Source of the DNA: a virus
Virus record (IMG/VR): IMGVR_UViG_3300029939_000011
Coordinates: 1-58,781 of that record
DNA length: 58,781 nt
Reading direction: 5' to 3' (one strand)
This document shows, piece after piece, positions 1-7,417 of the stretch (position 1 is the stretch's first letter; each line of letters begins with the position of its first letter). The position numbers and the translations under genes are program-made. The notes beneath the pieces were generated by a model. The model saw only the letters and a list, made by a program, of their open reading frames with translations. It was not told where the DNA came from and did no database searches.

Positions 1-300
1 CGCTGAAGCCTGCCGAGAGCAGGCCGCTGGCGCTGAAGCCTGCCGAGCGCACGTCGCTGGCGCTGAAGCCTGCCGAGAGCACGTCGCTGGCGCTGAAGCC
101 TGCCGAGCGCACGGCGCTGGCGCTGAAGCCTGCCGAGCGCACGTCGCTGGCGCTGAAGCCTGCCGAGAGCAGGCCGCTGGCGCTGAAGCCTGCCGAGCGC
201 ACGTCGCTGGCGCTGAAGCCTGCCGAGCGCACGTCGCTGGCGCTGAAGCCTGCCGAGAGCAGGCCGCTGGCGCTGAAGCCTGCCGAGCGCAGGGCGCTGG
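1..300. repeat. Tandem repeat, ten copies of a 30-bp unit
   Basis: Ten head-to-tail 30-bp units begin with CGCTGAAGCCTGCCGAG. Differences occur only at unit positions 18 and 22-24, while the rest is invariant at the DNA level, including third codon positions. This means recent expansion or ongoing homogenisation. The unit length is a multiple of three, so copy-number changes keep the leftward reading frame. The array runs off the window edge. Confidence 0.97.
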
Positions 301-346
301 ATTGCTTACTGGCAAGCAGCGCCAATAAATTTCGTTTTGCCTTCAT
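1..346 (-). CDS. Decapeptide-repeat protein, N-terminal part (cut by window edge)
   Basis: A leftward gene starts at 346 and stays open to base 2, giving 115 codons before the window ends. The start ATG has AAAGGA 8 bases upstream; an ATG 5 bases before it is closed at once by TGA. The first 18 residues (MKAKRNLLALLASKQSSA) are basic and then hydrophobic. From there the protein is pure 10-residue repeats of the form S-x-x-x-S-A-G-F-S-A, where x-x-x is DVR, DVL, AVR, ALR or GLL. The core SAGFSA never varies in ten copies. Such short periods usually form solenoids; function is unknown. The opposite strand is also open through the repeat, but has no comparable start. Confidence 0.7.
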   Translation of the reverse strand, partial: MKAKRNLLALLASKQSSALRSAGFSASGLLSAGFSASDVRSAGFSASDVRSAGFSASGLLSAGFSASDVRSAGFSASAVRSAGFSASDVLSAGFSASDVRSAGFSASGLLSAGFS

Positions 347-443
347 TTCATATCCTTTGGTTGACTGCAAAATAGGGTAGAACCGCTCGCGACTACTTCA
401 CCTGGGGTTGTCGGCGGACCTTTCGCCGCGGCGGTTCCGTTGA

Positions 444-812
444 CTACTCGTCGATGTCGCAAAACGTGCTGCGCGTGCCATCCCAATTCAATAGGTACGG
501 ATCGCCGTTTTCCTTGATCTTGGCGCTATAGTGTGTTCCGAGTTCATCTAGCACTTTGGTATAGGGATAAAGGTCGGCATGCGGTTTGATGTTCTTGTAG
601 AAAAATGAGCCGACTGAATCTGCTTCCTTGAGTTGGGAGAACAGTTCGGCACTGACGTTGCGATACCGGTAAACGCTACCTACATCACCTTCCTTGCCCT
701 TGAATTGGATGGCGAGAACGTCTGTTTCCGGATCGTGACCAATTGCGTGCAATTGGCTGCTTTCCACCTCGTCCATCGCAATACGTGGGCTTGTTGCGGT
801 TACTTGATCCAT
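444..812 (-). CDS. KTSC domain protein
   Basis: This is a 122-residue protein. Residues 18-75 match the KTSC domain pattern: a start like SSQLHAIGHDPETDVLAIQF, then V-Y-R-Y-x-N-V, then a helix and S-V-G-S-F-F-Y-K-N-I-K. The domain is named after its likeness to the lysyl-tRNA synthetase C-terminus and is common in phage recombination operons; its biochemical role is not known. The start is set by AAAGGAG 7 bases upstream. It is the last gene of the leftward recombination block (RecT, exonuclease, coiled-coil protein, KTSC). Confidence 0.85.
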   Translation of the reverse strand: MDQVTATSPRIAMDEVESSQLHAIGHDPETDVLAIQFKGKEGDVGSVYRYRNVSAELFSQLKEADSVGSFFYKNIKPHADLYPYTKVLDELGTHYSAKIKENGDPYLLNWDGTRSTFCDIDE

Positions 813-839
813 GTGATTCTCCTTTGGGTTGAGCTACGA

Positions 840-2000
840 TTAGGCGGCTGTCTTGAACAGCGAAAAATCCAGCGACTCAACGTGGTTGATAATCACGCGC
901 TTGATCGCTTCCAAATCGGCGGCTCGGTAGAGCCTAGTGGTGCCATCCTTGCGCGGAATGAAACCCTTGCGCTCTAGGAACTTGGCGTCAGTACTAAGGC
1001 CGTCGAGCATGGCGTTGATCTGGCCGAGGTTGACCGTGGCGTCACTCGCTGCCGGTGCAGGCGAGGGCGATGGCGCGACCGGCGAAAGCAGAGATGTTTG
1101 TGCTGGCATCGCTGTAGGCTGTTCAGCACGGCGCGTTTCCTGCGCGGCGCTGAGCACTGCTTGTGCGCGCGCCGCGATTGCTTCGGCTTGGATCCGCGCT
1201 TCAACATCGGCCTGTCGGCGACGTTCATCCTCGGCTGCACGCTTGATGCGCAAGGTTTCCGCGGCGGCGGCTTCGGCCTTGGCGCGTTCTTCGGCTTCGA
1301 GGATGACTTTCTCGCGCGCTTCAATTTCGGCACGCTGACGCGCCAATTCGGCAGCTTGTCGCTCATTCTCGATGCGTTGCTGCTCAAGGCGCGCAGCTTC
1401 GGCTTCGCGGGCCTTGGTTTCTGCCAGAATTGTTTGCATTGCCGCCAAGGTTTCTGCTTTGGCCGTTGCAGCCTCGCCGACGAACTCGGCGAATGCTTGC
1501 TCGCTCACATCCAGCAGTTCGACCTGTGCGATTCCCTTGATGATGCGTTCCGACGAGATGCCGACGCACTTCGCGACAAAGCTGCGTACCTGATCGATCT
1601 TGGCGTGATAGCCAGCTGCGCGTTCGGCAGCAATACGCTCCTTTTCCGCTTTCTCCGCAGCGCGGCGCTTTTCGTCGGCCTTGATTTGTTCGTCAATCGG
1701 CGTTTCAAGCGCCACGATTTCACCAGTAATGCGCGCAGCCTCGGCGTCGATCATCTTGCCAAACTCCAAGGCCGGGGATTTGAATTCCTTGCGCTTTTTC
1801 TCCAGGCTGGTGCGGAGCGTAGTCAATTCCAAGCGAGCGGCACGAGCGGCTTCATTGCCTTTGGTTGTTGCCAGGTCGTAGATGACGCCGGAATATTTGG
1901 TGCGCAAGGCGGCAAGCGCGGCAGTCGTCTGGCTGTACTCAACAATGCCCTTGCCATCCTTGAACTCGGCGCGATCGATGATTTCGATTTGCTGTTCCAT
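840..2000 (-). CDS. Coiled-coil protein of the recombination operon
   Basis: The 386-residue protein is rich in Ala, Glu, Lys and Arg. Residues about 60-130 and 190-300 should form long coiled coils (runs such as AEAARLEQQRIENERQAAE). A Pro/Ala/Ser linker follows at about 305-325. A small C-terminal domain (about 328-386) includes FLERKGFIPRKDGTTRLYR. It lies 9 bases downstream of the exonuclease gene with AAGGAA before its ATG. Similar DUF1351-like or RecF-like coiled-coil proteins often sit beside phage RecT and exonuclease genes, so a role in DNA recombination is inferred from context only. Confidence 0.8.
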   Translation of the reverse strand: MEQQIEIIDRAEFKDGKGIVEYSQTTAALAALRTKYSGVIYDLATTKGNEAARAARLELTTLRTSLEKKRKEFKSPALEFGKMIDAEAARITGEIVALETPIDEQIKADEKRRAAEKAEKERIAAERAAGYHAKIDQVRSFVAKCVGISSERIIKGIAQVELLDVSEQAFAEFVGEAATAKAETLAAMQTILAETKAREAEAARLEQQRIENERQAAELARQRAEIEAREKVILEAEERAKAEAAAAETLRIKRAAEDERRRQADVEARIQAEAIAARAQAVLSAAQETRRAEQPTAMPAQTSLLSPVAPSPSPAPAASDATVNLGQINAMLDGLSTDAKFLERKGFIPRKDGTTRLYRAADLEAIKRVIINHVESLDFSLFKTAA

Positions 2001-2009
2001 AAGAATTCC

Positions 2010-2717
2010 TTAAAAGTCGATTGCCTCAAGAGCTAAACAAGGCTCAGGTTTCGTAATTGGTTCCAGTGCACCGATTGGCCGTTTGAGAATGCCAACAAGC
2101 CGCTCGACACGCCGATCAAAATCAAGCAGTCTTTCCACCATGTCATCAATGAAGTCGTCATCGCGCATGATTCGCTTGATGAAGAGGTCTTTGCCGACCG
2201 ATTCCAACTCAGGCACGTACATGATGAAGTCGCACCACCTCCGACCAGTGATCCACATGCCGCCTTGCATCTGGTGGATATACTCGGAGACATCGCCGGT
2301 TTCCCACATATCTAGGATTTTTTGGCTGTCGATTGGTGCTTTGATTTCGATCAAGCCATCTTCGGGCATGCCATCCGTCGAATAACCGAACTTGCGATCA
2401 TCGGTGAGGACAAGCCCCGATTCTTCTGCCAAGTAGCCAGTTCTGACCTCATAAGCAATGCGTGCCAACGATTCCATTTCATGGCCGCGATCAAGAACCC
2501 ACGCCTTGATTGGTGCGCCGTGCGGCTTCTCGCTGATACGCTCGATGGCGAGGTCGGCGGCATACCGTTCTGACGCTCCACTCGGATCGCCAGGCTTCCG
2601 CGAACCAGAGGCGCGGGACAACACCTCGATAGCTTCGCGGTAGCAAGACGCAGTGATTGCCCCCGCCCGTGCGGCAAGCCACTCCTCAGAACCTTGCTGG
2701 CATTCGATAAAGATCAT
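2010..2717 (-). CDS. YqaJ-family phage exonuclease (RecT partner)
   Basis: A 235-residue PD-(D/E)XK nuclease of the YqaJ/lambda exonuclease family. It degrades one strand at a double-strand end and loads the annealing protein. The N-terminal motif QQGSEEWLAARAGAITAS (7-24) is typical. E80 and E82 lie in RGHEMESLAR. The active site is visible as D115 in YSTDG and E124-x-K126 in GLIEIKAP, followed by the QMQGGMW motif at 149-155. All key residues are present and length is normal. The ATG lies 3 bases after the recT stop, with its ribosome site (GGAG) inside the end of recT, so translation is probably coupled. Confidence 0.95.
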   Translation of the reverse strand: MIFIECQQGSEEWLAARAGAITASCYREAIEVLSRASGSRKPGDPSGASERYAADLAIERISEKPHGAPIKAWVLDRGHEMESLARIAYEVRTGYLAEESGLVLTDDRKFGYSTDGMPEDGLIEIKAPIDSQKILDMWETGDVSEYIHQMQGGMWITGRRWCDFIMYVPELESVGKDLFIKRIMRDDDFIDDMVERLLDFDRRVERLVGILKRPIGALEPITKPEPCLALEAIDF

Positions 2718-2720
2718 GAT

Positions 2721-3713
2721 TTACTCCGGGACGTATTCTTGATGACGATCAAGCGCCGCCGTGAAGTCATCAACTGGCGGCTCGCCGTTTTGCTTCGGCA
2801 CTTCGGTAAATTTGACATCGCTCGTGTTCGAGTTGGCCTTTTCCTGCATGGCGGCACGATGGGCGACAACCGCATTTTTGAATCTCTGATAGTCGGCCTT
2901 TTGCTTCATCAACTTGGCGTTGTTGGCTTTCCAGAAATTCAATGCGTCGGCGTCGGTTGTTGTCTTCAGTGCGTCGGCGATCAGCGGATTTACATCTACC
3001 CAATCCTCGCCGCGCTCCTCGGCTTTGAAGTCGATACCCTCGGCCGCCTCTGTATTTAAATGGTGAATCGCATTGTCCAGGCGGTCGGTCTTCGGCCACA
3101 ATTTGTAGGCGCGCTTGATGACGGTCTTTTTCGCCATTTCGCCGTAGTCGGTTTTCCATGGACTAGACTTGCCAGCCTTGACTGATTCTGAGCGATCACG
3201 AATCGCGTTGATTTCATCGACCATCATTGTGGTAGTGAGATATTCGCCATCCGCCGTCTTGACTACAACATAGGCACCAATGACTTCGCCACGATCCTTG
3301 CTGAACGGGTTGAACGTGTGCGTGGGTGCTTTGTCGAAGCCATTGGTCTGGAATACGTCATGCTCACGCACAAGATCAGCCTGCCCCCATTTTATCGAGC
3401 CCGAATTGATTGCAAGATCAAGTAAGCCCATATAGCTAATGTCTAGGCAAATCTTGCCCTTGCGCGGCACCAAATAGGCTTGCTTTTTCGCTGGATTCAG
3501 GCTGATTCCGATAGCGGCGATATTCGTAACAGCGTCGACAACTGCCTGCCTATTTTCCATCGCCGCCTTGAGGGAATATTCGTTGTTCTGCAACACCTGA
3601 ATTGCAAACCCAGCCTCCCGCTCGAAGCTGATATTGCGGTCTGTTAAAACGCTTTGGAAGGCGTCCCGCGCCGCGTAAATGTCGCCCGAAACCAAGGCCA
3701 GTGCGTTGCTCAT
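2721..3713 (-). CDS. recT: RecT-family single-strand annealing protein
   Basis: This 330-residue protein matches RecT along the first 250 residues. The family signature is visible as NIAAIGISLNPAKKQAYLVP followed by CLDISYMGLLDLA, then E-V-I-G-A-Y-V-V-V and a late M-A-K-K-T-V-I-K-R-A block. RecT coats single-stranded DNA made by the neighbouring exonuclease and anneals it to complementary DNA. The C-terminal 80 residues are charged and less conserved. The start has AGGAG at a good distance. It is the first of four tightly spaced recombination genes read leftward from the early leftward promoter. Confidence 0.95.
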   Translation of the reverse strand: MSNALALVSGDIYAARDAFQSVLTDRNISFEREAGFAIQVLQNNEYSLKAAMENRQAVVDAVTNIAAIGISLNPAKKQAYLVPRKGKICLDISYMGLLDLAINSGSIKWGQADLVREHDVFQTNGFDKAPTHTFNPFSKDRGEVIGAYVVVKTADGEYLTTTMMVDEINAIRDRSESVKAGKSSPWKTDYGEMAKKTVIKRAYKLWPKTDRLDNAIHHLNTEAAEGIDFKAEERGEDWVDVNPLIADALKTTTDADALNFWKANNAKLMKQKADYQRFKNAVVAHRAAMQEKANSNTSDVKFTEVPKQNGEPPVDDFTAALDRHQEYVPE

Positions 3714-3817
3714 TTGCTGCTCCTATTACTTCCTGAATGTTGCAAGGGTCTTTTTGATCGAAGCTGATACCGAATAGCCACGGCACCGGTACCAGCGGAA
3801 TATATAATAAAACATGA

Positions 3818-3988
3818 TCACTTGGCGCGAATCTCGCGTACATTTCTCTTCGTCGCCGTTGGTTGCTGTTTTTCAGCCCATCCTGGACAAACGCGATTGA
3901 ATGTATGTCGGATGTCGGTATTTGCTGCCGTAATGTACGGTATCGGCTTCCCAGTGTTTGGCGATTTCAGATCATGTAATTTACTCAT
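3818..3988 (-). CDS. Small basic protein of unknown function (56 aa)
   Basis: A 56-residue protein starts MSKLHDLKSPNTGKPIPYI and ends with a basic tail (ATKRNVREIRAK). Its ATG overlaps the stop of the upstream small membrane protein in an ATGA arrangement, which supports coupled translation. I do not recognise a family. It is the gene directly before recT in the leftward operon, about 100 bases upstream. Confidence 0.6.
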   Translation of the reverse strand: MSKLHDLKSPNTGKPIPYITAANTDIRHTFNRVCPGWAEKQQPTATKRNVREIRAK

Positions 3989-4098
3989 TTAGTCACCCAA
4001 TCAATAGTTGATAACAAAACCAAAATCACCGTGATGCATATCCACTGGTGCCGGTCGAGGAAGTCGCCTGGGCGACCAAAAAGAGATTTATTCGACAT
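3985..4098 (-). CDS. Small single-pass membrane protein (37 aa)
   Basis: A 37-residue protein with a polar N-terminal half (MSNKSLFGRPGDFLDRHQW) and one predicted membrane helix (ICITVILVLLSTIDW). The ATG overlaps the end of the preceding gene by 11 bases and its TGA overlaps the next ATG. These two junctions are the main evidence that it is translated. Function unknown. Confidence 0.6.
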   Translation of the reverse strand: MSNKSLFGRPGDFLDRHQWICITVILVLLSTIDWVTK

Positions 4099-4507
4099 AG
4101 AATTTCTCGTCGCAATGTGGGCAAGTGACTTTCTTTCCGACCATAACCACATCGCGCTTTTTCGCAACGCCATCCGTGTCGATATAAAGCTGCCAGCGGT
4201 CTTCTATGTCTTCCCCTTGCGCAGTGAGGGTTCCGCAAAGGCCGAAGTCGGGAAATTGCTTGCGCATCTCACGAATGATGAGATTCACATGCTCGACCAT
4301 GCCGTGGTTTTTTCCGGTGTCATTGTCCCATTCGATTCCAAGAAAATCATCTGTCAGGCGCAGGTCAATGTATAACGCATCACCAGCATTCCATTCAGGA
4401 TGATCGCGGCAATCTTCGCCAAAGAATGCTTTGACGGCGCAGAGCATCGGCGCGGTAACTGCGCATTGAAATGTCAGCACACCTGAAAATTTGGTTGTGT
4501 ATCCCAT
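4088..4507 (-). CDS. Conserved phage protein with C-terminal zinc knuckle
   Basis: The 139-residue protein begins MGYTTKFSG, a start shared by a group of small phage proteins in early operons. Its middle part is acidic and aromatic (LRLTDDFLGIEWDNDTGKNH). The last 20 residues hold V-T-C-P-H-C-D-E-K-F, one half of a zinc-binding site; an extra pair of ligands is not obvious (C77 and C93 upstream are candidates). No enzyme motif is seen. It lies between two small membrane proteins in the leftward operon. Confidence 0.75.
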   Translation of the reverse strand: MGYTTKFSGVLTFQCAVTAPMLCAVKAFFGEDCRDHPEWNAGDALYIDLRLTDDFLGIEWDNDTGKNHGMVEHVNLIIREMRKQFPDFGLCGTLTAQGEDIEDRWQLYIDTDGVAKKRDVVMVGKKVTCPHCDEKFYVE

Positions 4508-4525
4508 GATTCTTCCAATCGAAAA

Positions 4526-4663
4526 TTAGAGGTAATCCCAAGCAAGCAGAAACGCAGCGCCAAGCGCAATCACCAATCCGGCAAGCTTGATCATTGCCAG
4601 CTCAGGCGCAATGGCATCGCACTTCATGCGGCTTTCGGTGAATGCGTCGTGGTCGCGTTTCAT
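4526..4663 (-). CDS. Small membrane protein (45 aa)
   Basis: The 45-residue protein has a charged N-terminus (MKRDHDAFTESRMKCD) and a C-terminal hydrophobic helix (MIKLAGLVIALGAAFLLAW). The start follows GGAAGGAAATC, a strong ribosome site. It lies 18 bases before the MGYTTKF gene. Function unknown. Confidence 0.65.
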   Translation of the reverse strand: MKRDHDAFTESRMKCDAIAPELAMIKLAGLVIALGAAFLLAWDYL

Positions 4664-4723
4664 GATTTCCTTCCGGCCATCGGCCTGTTGAATTAGTGCC
4701 GGTTACACACATTTAACGAGCAA

Positions 4724-4897
4724 CTACCGGCAAGAGTCTCGTGTTGGCAAAGCACCTTGCGGCCATGTCCAGGTTCCGCATACCTTCCGCCCTTTCGCGC
4801 GCGCATACTCGGTATATCCACTATGCGGATTACTAATTACCAACAAAGCAAGTGCCTGGGCGCGACTTCCAGGTTCGTTCCATTTCTCACCTCTCAT
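4724..4897 (-). CDS. Possible small protein (57 aa)
   Basis: An open frame of 57 residues reads MRGEKWNEPGSRAQALALLV and later includes GYTEYARAKGRKVCGTWTWP, which looks protein-like. Against it, no ribosome site precedes this ATG. A good site (GAGAGGTGAGAA) instead precedes an ATG at 4883 in another frame that yields only 16 residues. I rate it as possible. Confidence 0.35.
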   Translation of the reverse strand: MRGEKWNEPGSRAQALALLVISNPHSGYTEYARAKGRKVCGTWTWPQGALPTRDSCR

Positions 4898-5402
4898 TCG
4901 AGGCGCAACCGGCTTAGGTTGCCCGCACCTGCTTTGTTGGCCCTCGCACTATCGCGGCGAGGTTTAACGTGCTGCTGACCGGGCTACTTTCATCGCTACG
5001 TCTTTGCGGACTGCACTGGCGCTTTTGGGGCGTCGAATCGGCTTTTACGGAGACAGGTTCTAGCTGCTCAAATCCAGTCATGCGGTCATCAACATTGAAT
5101 TGCCCTCTACTCGCTCCACGAAAAAAGCCGACGACTAACATTCCCGCATCCGCTTTTGAAGACAATTCAGTGTTGATGCCTGCATTACGCGGCAGGCTCG
5201 CGTGACTCTGCTTCTAAACCAAAAATACCGTTTATCTTTGCGCTGCATTTCAGCAGGTCCGCATTCGGTCTTGCGGAAAGACGGCCTAATGCATGACAGC
5301 CTCCATCAATCATCACCGAGACATTCGGCTGGCTCGGATTCGCCCAAGAAAGCGGACTTCAAGCGCCCACTCGGTGAATGGGCGATAAAGGTCGGCCTTG
5401 GC
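4898..5402. other. 505-bp stretch without a convincing gene
   Basis: No reading frame here has both a ribosome site and a protein-like sequence. The longest leftward frame (4914-5165, TTG start, 83 codons) lacks a recognisable fold. Small inverted repeats occur: GCAACC/GGTTGC at 4905-4922 and CGCCCA/TGGGCG near 5361-5382. The base texture resembles decayed intergenic DNA more than phage coding DNA. It may carry regulatory RNA or be a remnant of a lost gene. Confidence 0.4.
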
Positions 5403-5861
5403 CTAGTTCGCTGATGCCTTCAACGCCACAAATTGCGCACATGTCGTGGTGTCGAAGAAGTTGAGTACGGAACTCCCAGTGCCGATCGACAAATAGCCAC
5501 CGTTGCAAGTGGCATATTTGGCCGCGCCGATGTTGATGAAAACGAGCTGATTGCTGTTGTTGGTGAAGACGCCCCAGGTCAGCGCGAAGCCGGACCAGGA
5601 ACGCAGTGCGCCGAACTTGACGCTGTTGGTATCAGCGATGGCTTGTGTGGTACCGTCTGCGTTCGTGATCGTGAATTGCGATGGCGAGTTCTGCGTGATG
5701 TAGAGCGCGTTGGCGAAGCTATAGATTCGGCCGTCAGCCGATGGATTGCCGGCGACGTTGTTGGCGATCAGATCATTGGTGCTCGAAGCGGCGTGCGCCT
5801 CTTGGCCGCCACAGGCCGCGAGGACCAAGGCGAGTGCTGCGAGTGCGAGATATTTCTTCAT
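5403..5861 (-). CDS. Phage-encoded lipoprotein (152 aa)
   Basis: The protein starts MKKYLALAALALVLAAC, a clear signal peptide with lipobox LAAC, so it should be acylated at Cys17 and anchored to the outer membrane or inner membrane. The mature part is Ser/Asn/Thr rich, with two further Cys residues near the C-terminus that could form a disulphide. I chose the ATG at 5861 because AGGAGA lies 7 bases upstream and the signal peptide starts there; a longer frame (to 5921) would bury the signal. Phage lipoproteins often block superinfection, but nothing here proves that role. Confidence 0.8.
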   Translation of the reverse strand: MKKYLALAALALVLAACGGQEAHAASSTNDLIANNVAGNPSADGRIYSFANALYITQNSPSQFTITNADGTTQAIADTNSVKFGALRSWSGFALTWGVFTNNSNQLVFINIGAAKYATCNGGYLSIGTGSSVLNFFDTTTCAQFVALKASAN

Positions 5862-5954
5862 GATGTTTCTCCTGATGGTTAAATTTGGAATCCGTTTTGG
5901 TCTTCCTGCTGCCGAAGCCACCTCGAGGGTGGCGTCGGATTCAATGCTTCGGCT

Positions 5955-6281
5955 TCAATAAATCCCATCCCAGTTGCCGTCGGATTTCTTCCTGGCTCGG
6001 CGGGGCCTTGTGCTCGTCGCGGCGCTGGGCCAGTTTTCCGATTCGTGCCAATGATCCATAGCCAACCGAGCCTCGTCATCAAGGATGATTGCGCGAACCT
6101 TGTCCAACCGTTCAATTTGGTCTTGCGCTGGAACAAGCTTGCCTGCATAAAAGCCCGAGCAGCCCGAGCAGCCGTAGTTGTTGCCAGCATCCATCTCGGC
6201 CGCTTGCTCATCAGCCCCGGCCTGCGAAACGTAAGACATGCCCACGTTTCCTTTTTCTGTTTTTTTGCTTTCGTAACGCAT
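5955..6281 (-). CDS. Hypothetical protein (108 aa)
   Basis: A 108-residue hydrophilic protein with a C-S-G-C-S-G motif near residue 38 and a basic C-terminus rich in Arg and Lys. The start is preceded by CAGGAGAACAGC, the same ribosome-site context as the lipoprotein gene. No family recognised. It is part of the leftward accessory group downstream of the early leftward promoter. Confidence 0.65.
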   Translation of the reverse strand: MRYESKKTEKGNVGMSYVSQAGADEQAAEMDAGNNYGCSGCSGFYAGKLVPAQDQIERLDKVRAIILDDEARLAMDHWHESENWPSAATSTRPRRARKKSDGNWDGIY

Positions 6282-6298
6282 GCTGTTCTCCTGATTGG

Positions 6299-6604
6299 TT
6301 ATGCTGCGCGCTGGAGCGCAATCTTCTTGATCGTTGCGTCGAATATCGCCATCGCCGACGCCTTGTCGCCGAAGGCAGCCTTGCGGATCATTTCGATGTC
6401 GGTGTCGGTGCCGTTGAGTTGATCCCAGACCGCGCTGGCGATATCCTGGGCGTCGAGCTTGTTGCCCAGGTCGGCGCGGAGCTGATCCATCGGGTCGGCC
6501 ACGCCGGACTCAGGCCCATCGACGGGAAGCTGGCGGTCGTAGTGACGTTGCGCGGCGGCGAGCTTGCTGAAGTGGCTGTTGATTCCTTGCAGGGCGATGT
6601 TCAT
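6299..6604 (-). CDS. First gene of the early leftward operon (101 aa)
   Basis: The 101-residue protein starts MNIALQGINSHFSKLAAAQR. An ATG 39 bases upstream (6643) is in frame but lies inside the operator, whereas GGAAGA precedes 6604 at a good distance, so 6604 is chosen. The protein is mostly helical with an acidic centre (residues about 40-75). By position it equals lambda N, the first product of the leftward operon, but it has no arginine-rich motif at its N-terminus and I do not call it an antiterminator. Confidence 0.7.
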   Translation of the reverse strand: MNIALQGINSHFSKLAAAQRHYDRQLPVDGPESGVADPMDQLRADLGNKLDAQDIASAVWDQLNGTDTDIEMIRKAAFGDKASAMAIFDATIKKIALQRAA

Positions 6605-6641
6605 TTCGTTCTTCCGGTTGGTTTTGTTTTGCGATGTATTC

Positions 6642-6670
6642 ATTAAACACCATGTTTAAGCAAACGTCAA
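6642..6670 (-). promoter_or_regulatory. Early leftward promoter (PL-like)
   Basis: On the minus strand TTGACG (6670-6665) and TTTAAT (6647-6642) are separated by exactly 17 bases. Transcription would begin near 6635, about 30 bases before the first leftward gene. The operator at 6643-6659 covers the -10 box and spacer, and a second operator covers the -35 box, so a bound repressor would block RNA polymerase. Confidence 0.75.
6643..6659. promoter_or_regulatory. Operator O-L1, perfect palindrome
   Basis: TTAAACA-CCA-TGTTTAA is a perfect 7+7 inverted repeat with a 3-base spacer. The same 17 bases occur on the other strand at the rightward promoter (7775-7791). Confidence 0.85.
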
Positions 6671-6683
6671 ACATTTTGTTTAA
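6667..6683. promoter_or_regulatory. Operator O-L2, near-palindrome
   Basis: TCAAACA-TTT-TGTTTAA differs from the perfect operator at one half-site base and overlaps the -35 box of the leftward promoter. Its centre is 24 bp from the centre of O-L1, a spacing that allows side-by-side dimers. Confidence 0.7.
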
Positions 6684-6699
6684 AAGTGCAAAAAATATT

Positions 6700-6876
6700 T
6701 CACCTCCCAATTTTTATTTGGAATAGATCCCAAAAAGCCGCATGCATTCTCCGATCGCCAGCTTCCCATTGCTGCCAAGTTCGACAGTTTGTATGCAGGA
6801 GATCGGCCGCCTTGGTTTGGGTCAGGTTTGCCGCCTCTCGGGCAGCGCGGATTTCGGCGGGAGTGGGCGAAATCAT
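6700..6876 (-). CDS. HTH (XRE-like) regulator, 58 aa
   Basis: The protein starts MISPTPAEIRAAREAANLTQ and continues with T-K-A-A-D-L-L-H, then W-Q-Q-W-E-A-G-D-R-R-M. This is the one-domain helix-turn-helix family in which NLTQTKAADLL is the first helix pair and RTWQQWEAG the recognition turn. Its ATG overlaps the TGA of the upstream gene. It ends the operon that lies in the position of lambda cI-rex, so it is one candidate for the protein that binds the mirrored operators, although it lacks a CI-type dimerisation or cleavage domain. Confidence 0.85.
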   Translation of the reverse strand: MISPTPAEIRAAREAANLTQTKAADLLHTNCRTWQQWEAGDRRMHAAFWDLFQIKIGR

Positions 6877-7124
6877 AATTCATCCGGCACAACGTACCGC
6901 TCGATCAATTCCGCCTGAACCGCACTCGACGCACGTCGTATTTCCGCAACATTGTCATCCAGCAGCGCAAACAGGTCATCGGCCAAAGCCTTGTGCCCTT
7001 GCGCTTCCAGCACGCCGGACAAGCGCGCAACGAATGACCGGGCGCGGGTATTCGCGTCGACCCCTTCCGGGTCGGTTTGGCCGACACGAACGAGATCGGC
7101 GATGATTTGGATAGGACGTTTCAT
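6873..7124 (-). CDS. Hypothetical helical protein (83 aa)
   Basis: The 83-residue protein (MKRPIQIIADLVRVGQTDPE at the start) is predicted helical and acidic towards the C-terminus. An upstream in-frame ATG at 7205 would add 27 residues and would overlap the small signal-peptide-like gene by ATGA; neither start has a strong ribosome site, so the start is uncertain. The stop overlaps the HTH gene start. Confidence 0.6.
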   Translation of the reverse strand: MKRPIQIIADLVRVGQTDPEGVDANTRARSFVARLSGVLEAQGHKALADDLFALLDDNVAEIRRASSAVQAELIERYVVPDEL

Positions 7125-7201
7125 GGTTTTCAACTTAGCTACGCCGTAGCGTTGGCGAGGTGCATCGGAGGGTTCGGCGCGTGGTTCGCCTTGAGGGAGT
7201 T

Positions 7202-7276
7202 TCATTTCCCGACCATCGTGTCGTGGAAGGAAGCCGCGGCCAGGACGAGGACGAGCAGCAATGGTGAGTATTTCAT
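7202..7276 (-). CDS. Tiny signal-peptide-like product (24 aa)
   Basis: A 24-residue peptide (MKYSPLLLVLVLAAASFHDT and four more) looks like a bare signal peptide or a single membrane helix. AGGAGA lies 7 bases before the ATG. Its TGA overlaps an in-frame start for the next gene. It could be a leader peptide for coupled translation rather than a functional protein. Confidence 0.4.
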   Translation of the reverse strand: MKYSPLLLVLVLAAASFHDTMVGK

Positions 7277-7350
7277 GGTTTGATCTCCTGCCCCAGCGGC
7301 CCGAGGCGCGGCGTTAAAATTAGACGAGAAGATATTCAGGGGTTGGGTAG

Positions 7351-7386
7351 TTAGGCGAACAGCATCACGAGTTCGTCTTTGTTCAT
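7351..7386 (-). CDS. Possible 11-residue leader peptide
   Basis: MNKDELVMLFA followed by TAA, preceded by AAAGGGGAAGCGAA. The ribosome site is strong, the product is very short. It lies between the first gene of this operon and the signal-peptide-like gene. Confidence 0.25.
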   Translation of the reverse strand: MNKDELVMLFA

Positions 7387-7417
7387 TTCGCTTCCCCTTT
7401 GCAGTTGCGCTGTCAGA

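Noticed and set aside
1-300. CRISPR array
   Set aside because: Units are directly adjacent with no unique spacers; it is a coding tandem repeat.
3-380. Rightward open frame through the tandem repeat (L-K-P-A-E units)
   Set aside because: It has no start in the window, and the leftward frame has a clean start, a ribosome site and a non-repeat N-terminus.
1098-2036. Rightward 312-codon frame opposite the coiled-coil gene
   Set aside because: Caused by the Ala/Glu/Arg-rich codons of the real leftward gene; no ribosome site and cysteine-rich nonsense composition.
4914-5165. Leftward 83-codon frame with a TTG start
   Set aside because: No ribosome site, no recognisable fold, and an unusual Ser/Arg-rich tail; left as part of an unassigned region.
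5879-6211. Leftward 110-codon frame overlapping the 108-aa gene
   Set aside because: Shadow frame; the 5955-6281 frame has the ribosome site CAGGAGAACAGC.
6680-6892. Leftward 70-codon frame over the HTH gene
   Set aside because: The frame at 6700-6876 gives a clear HTH protein and an ATGA junction.
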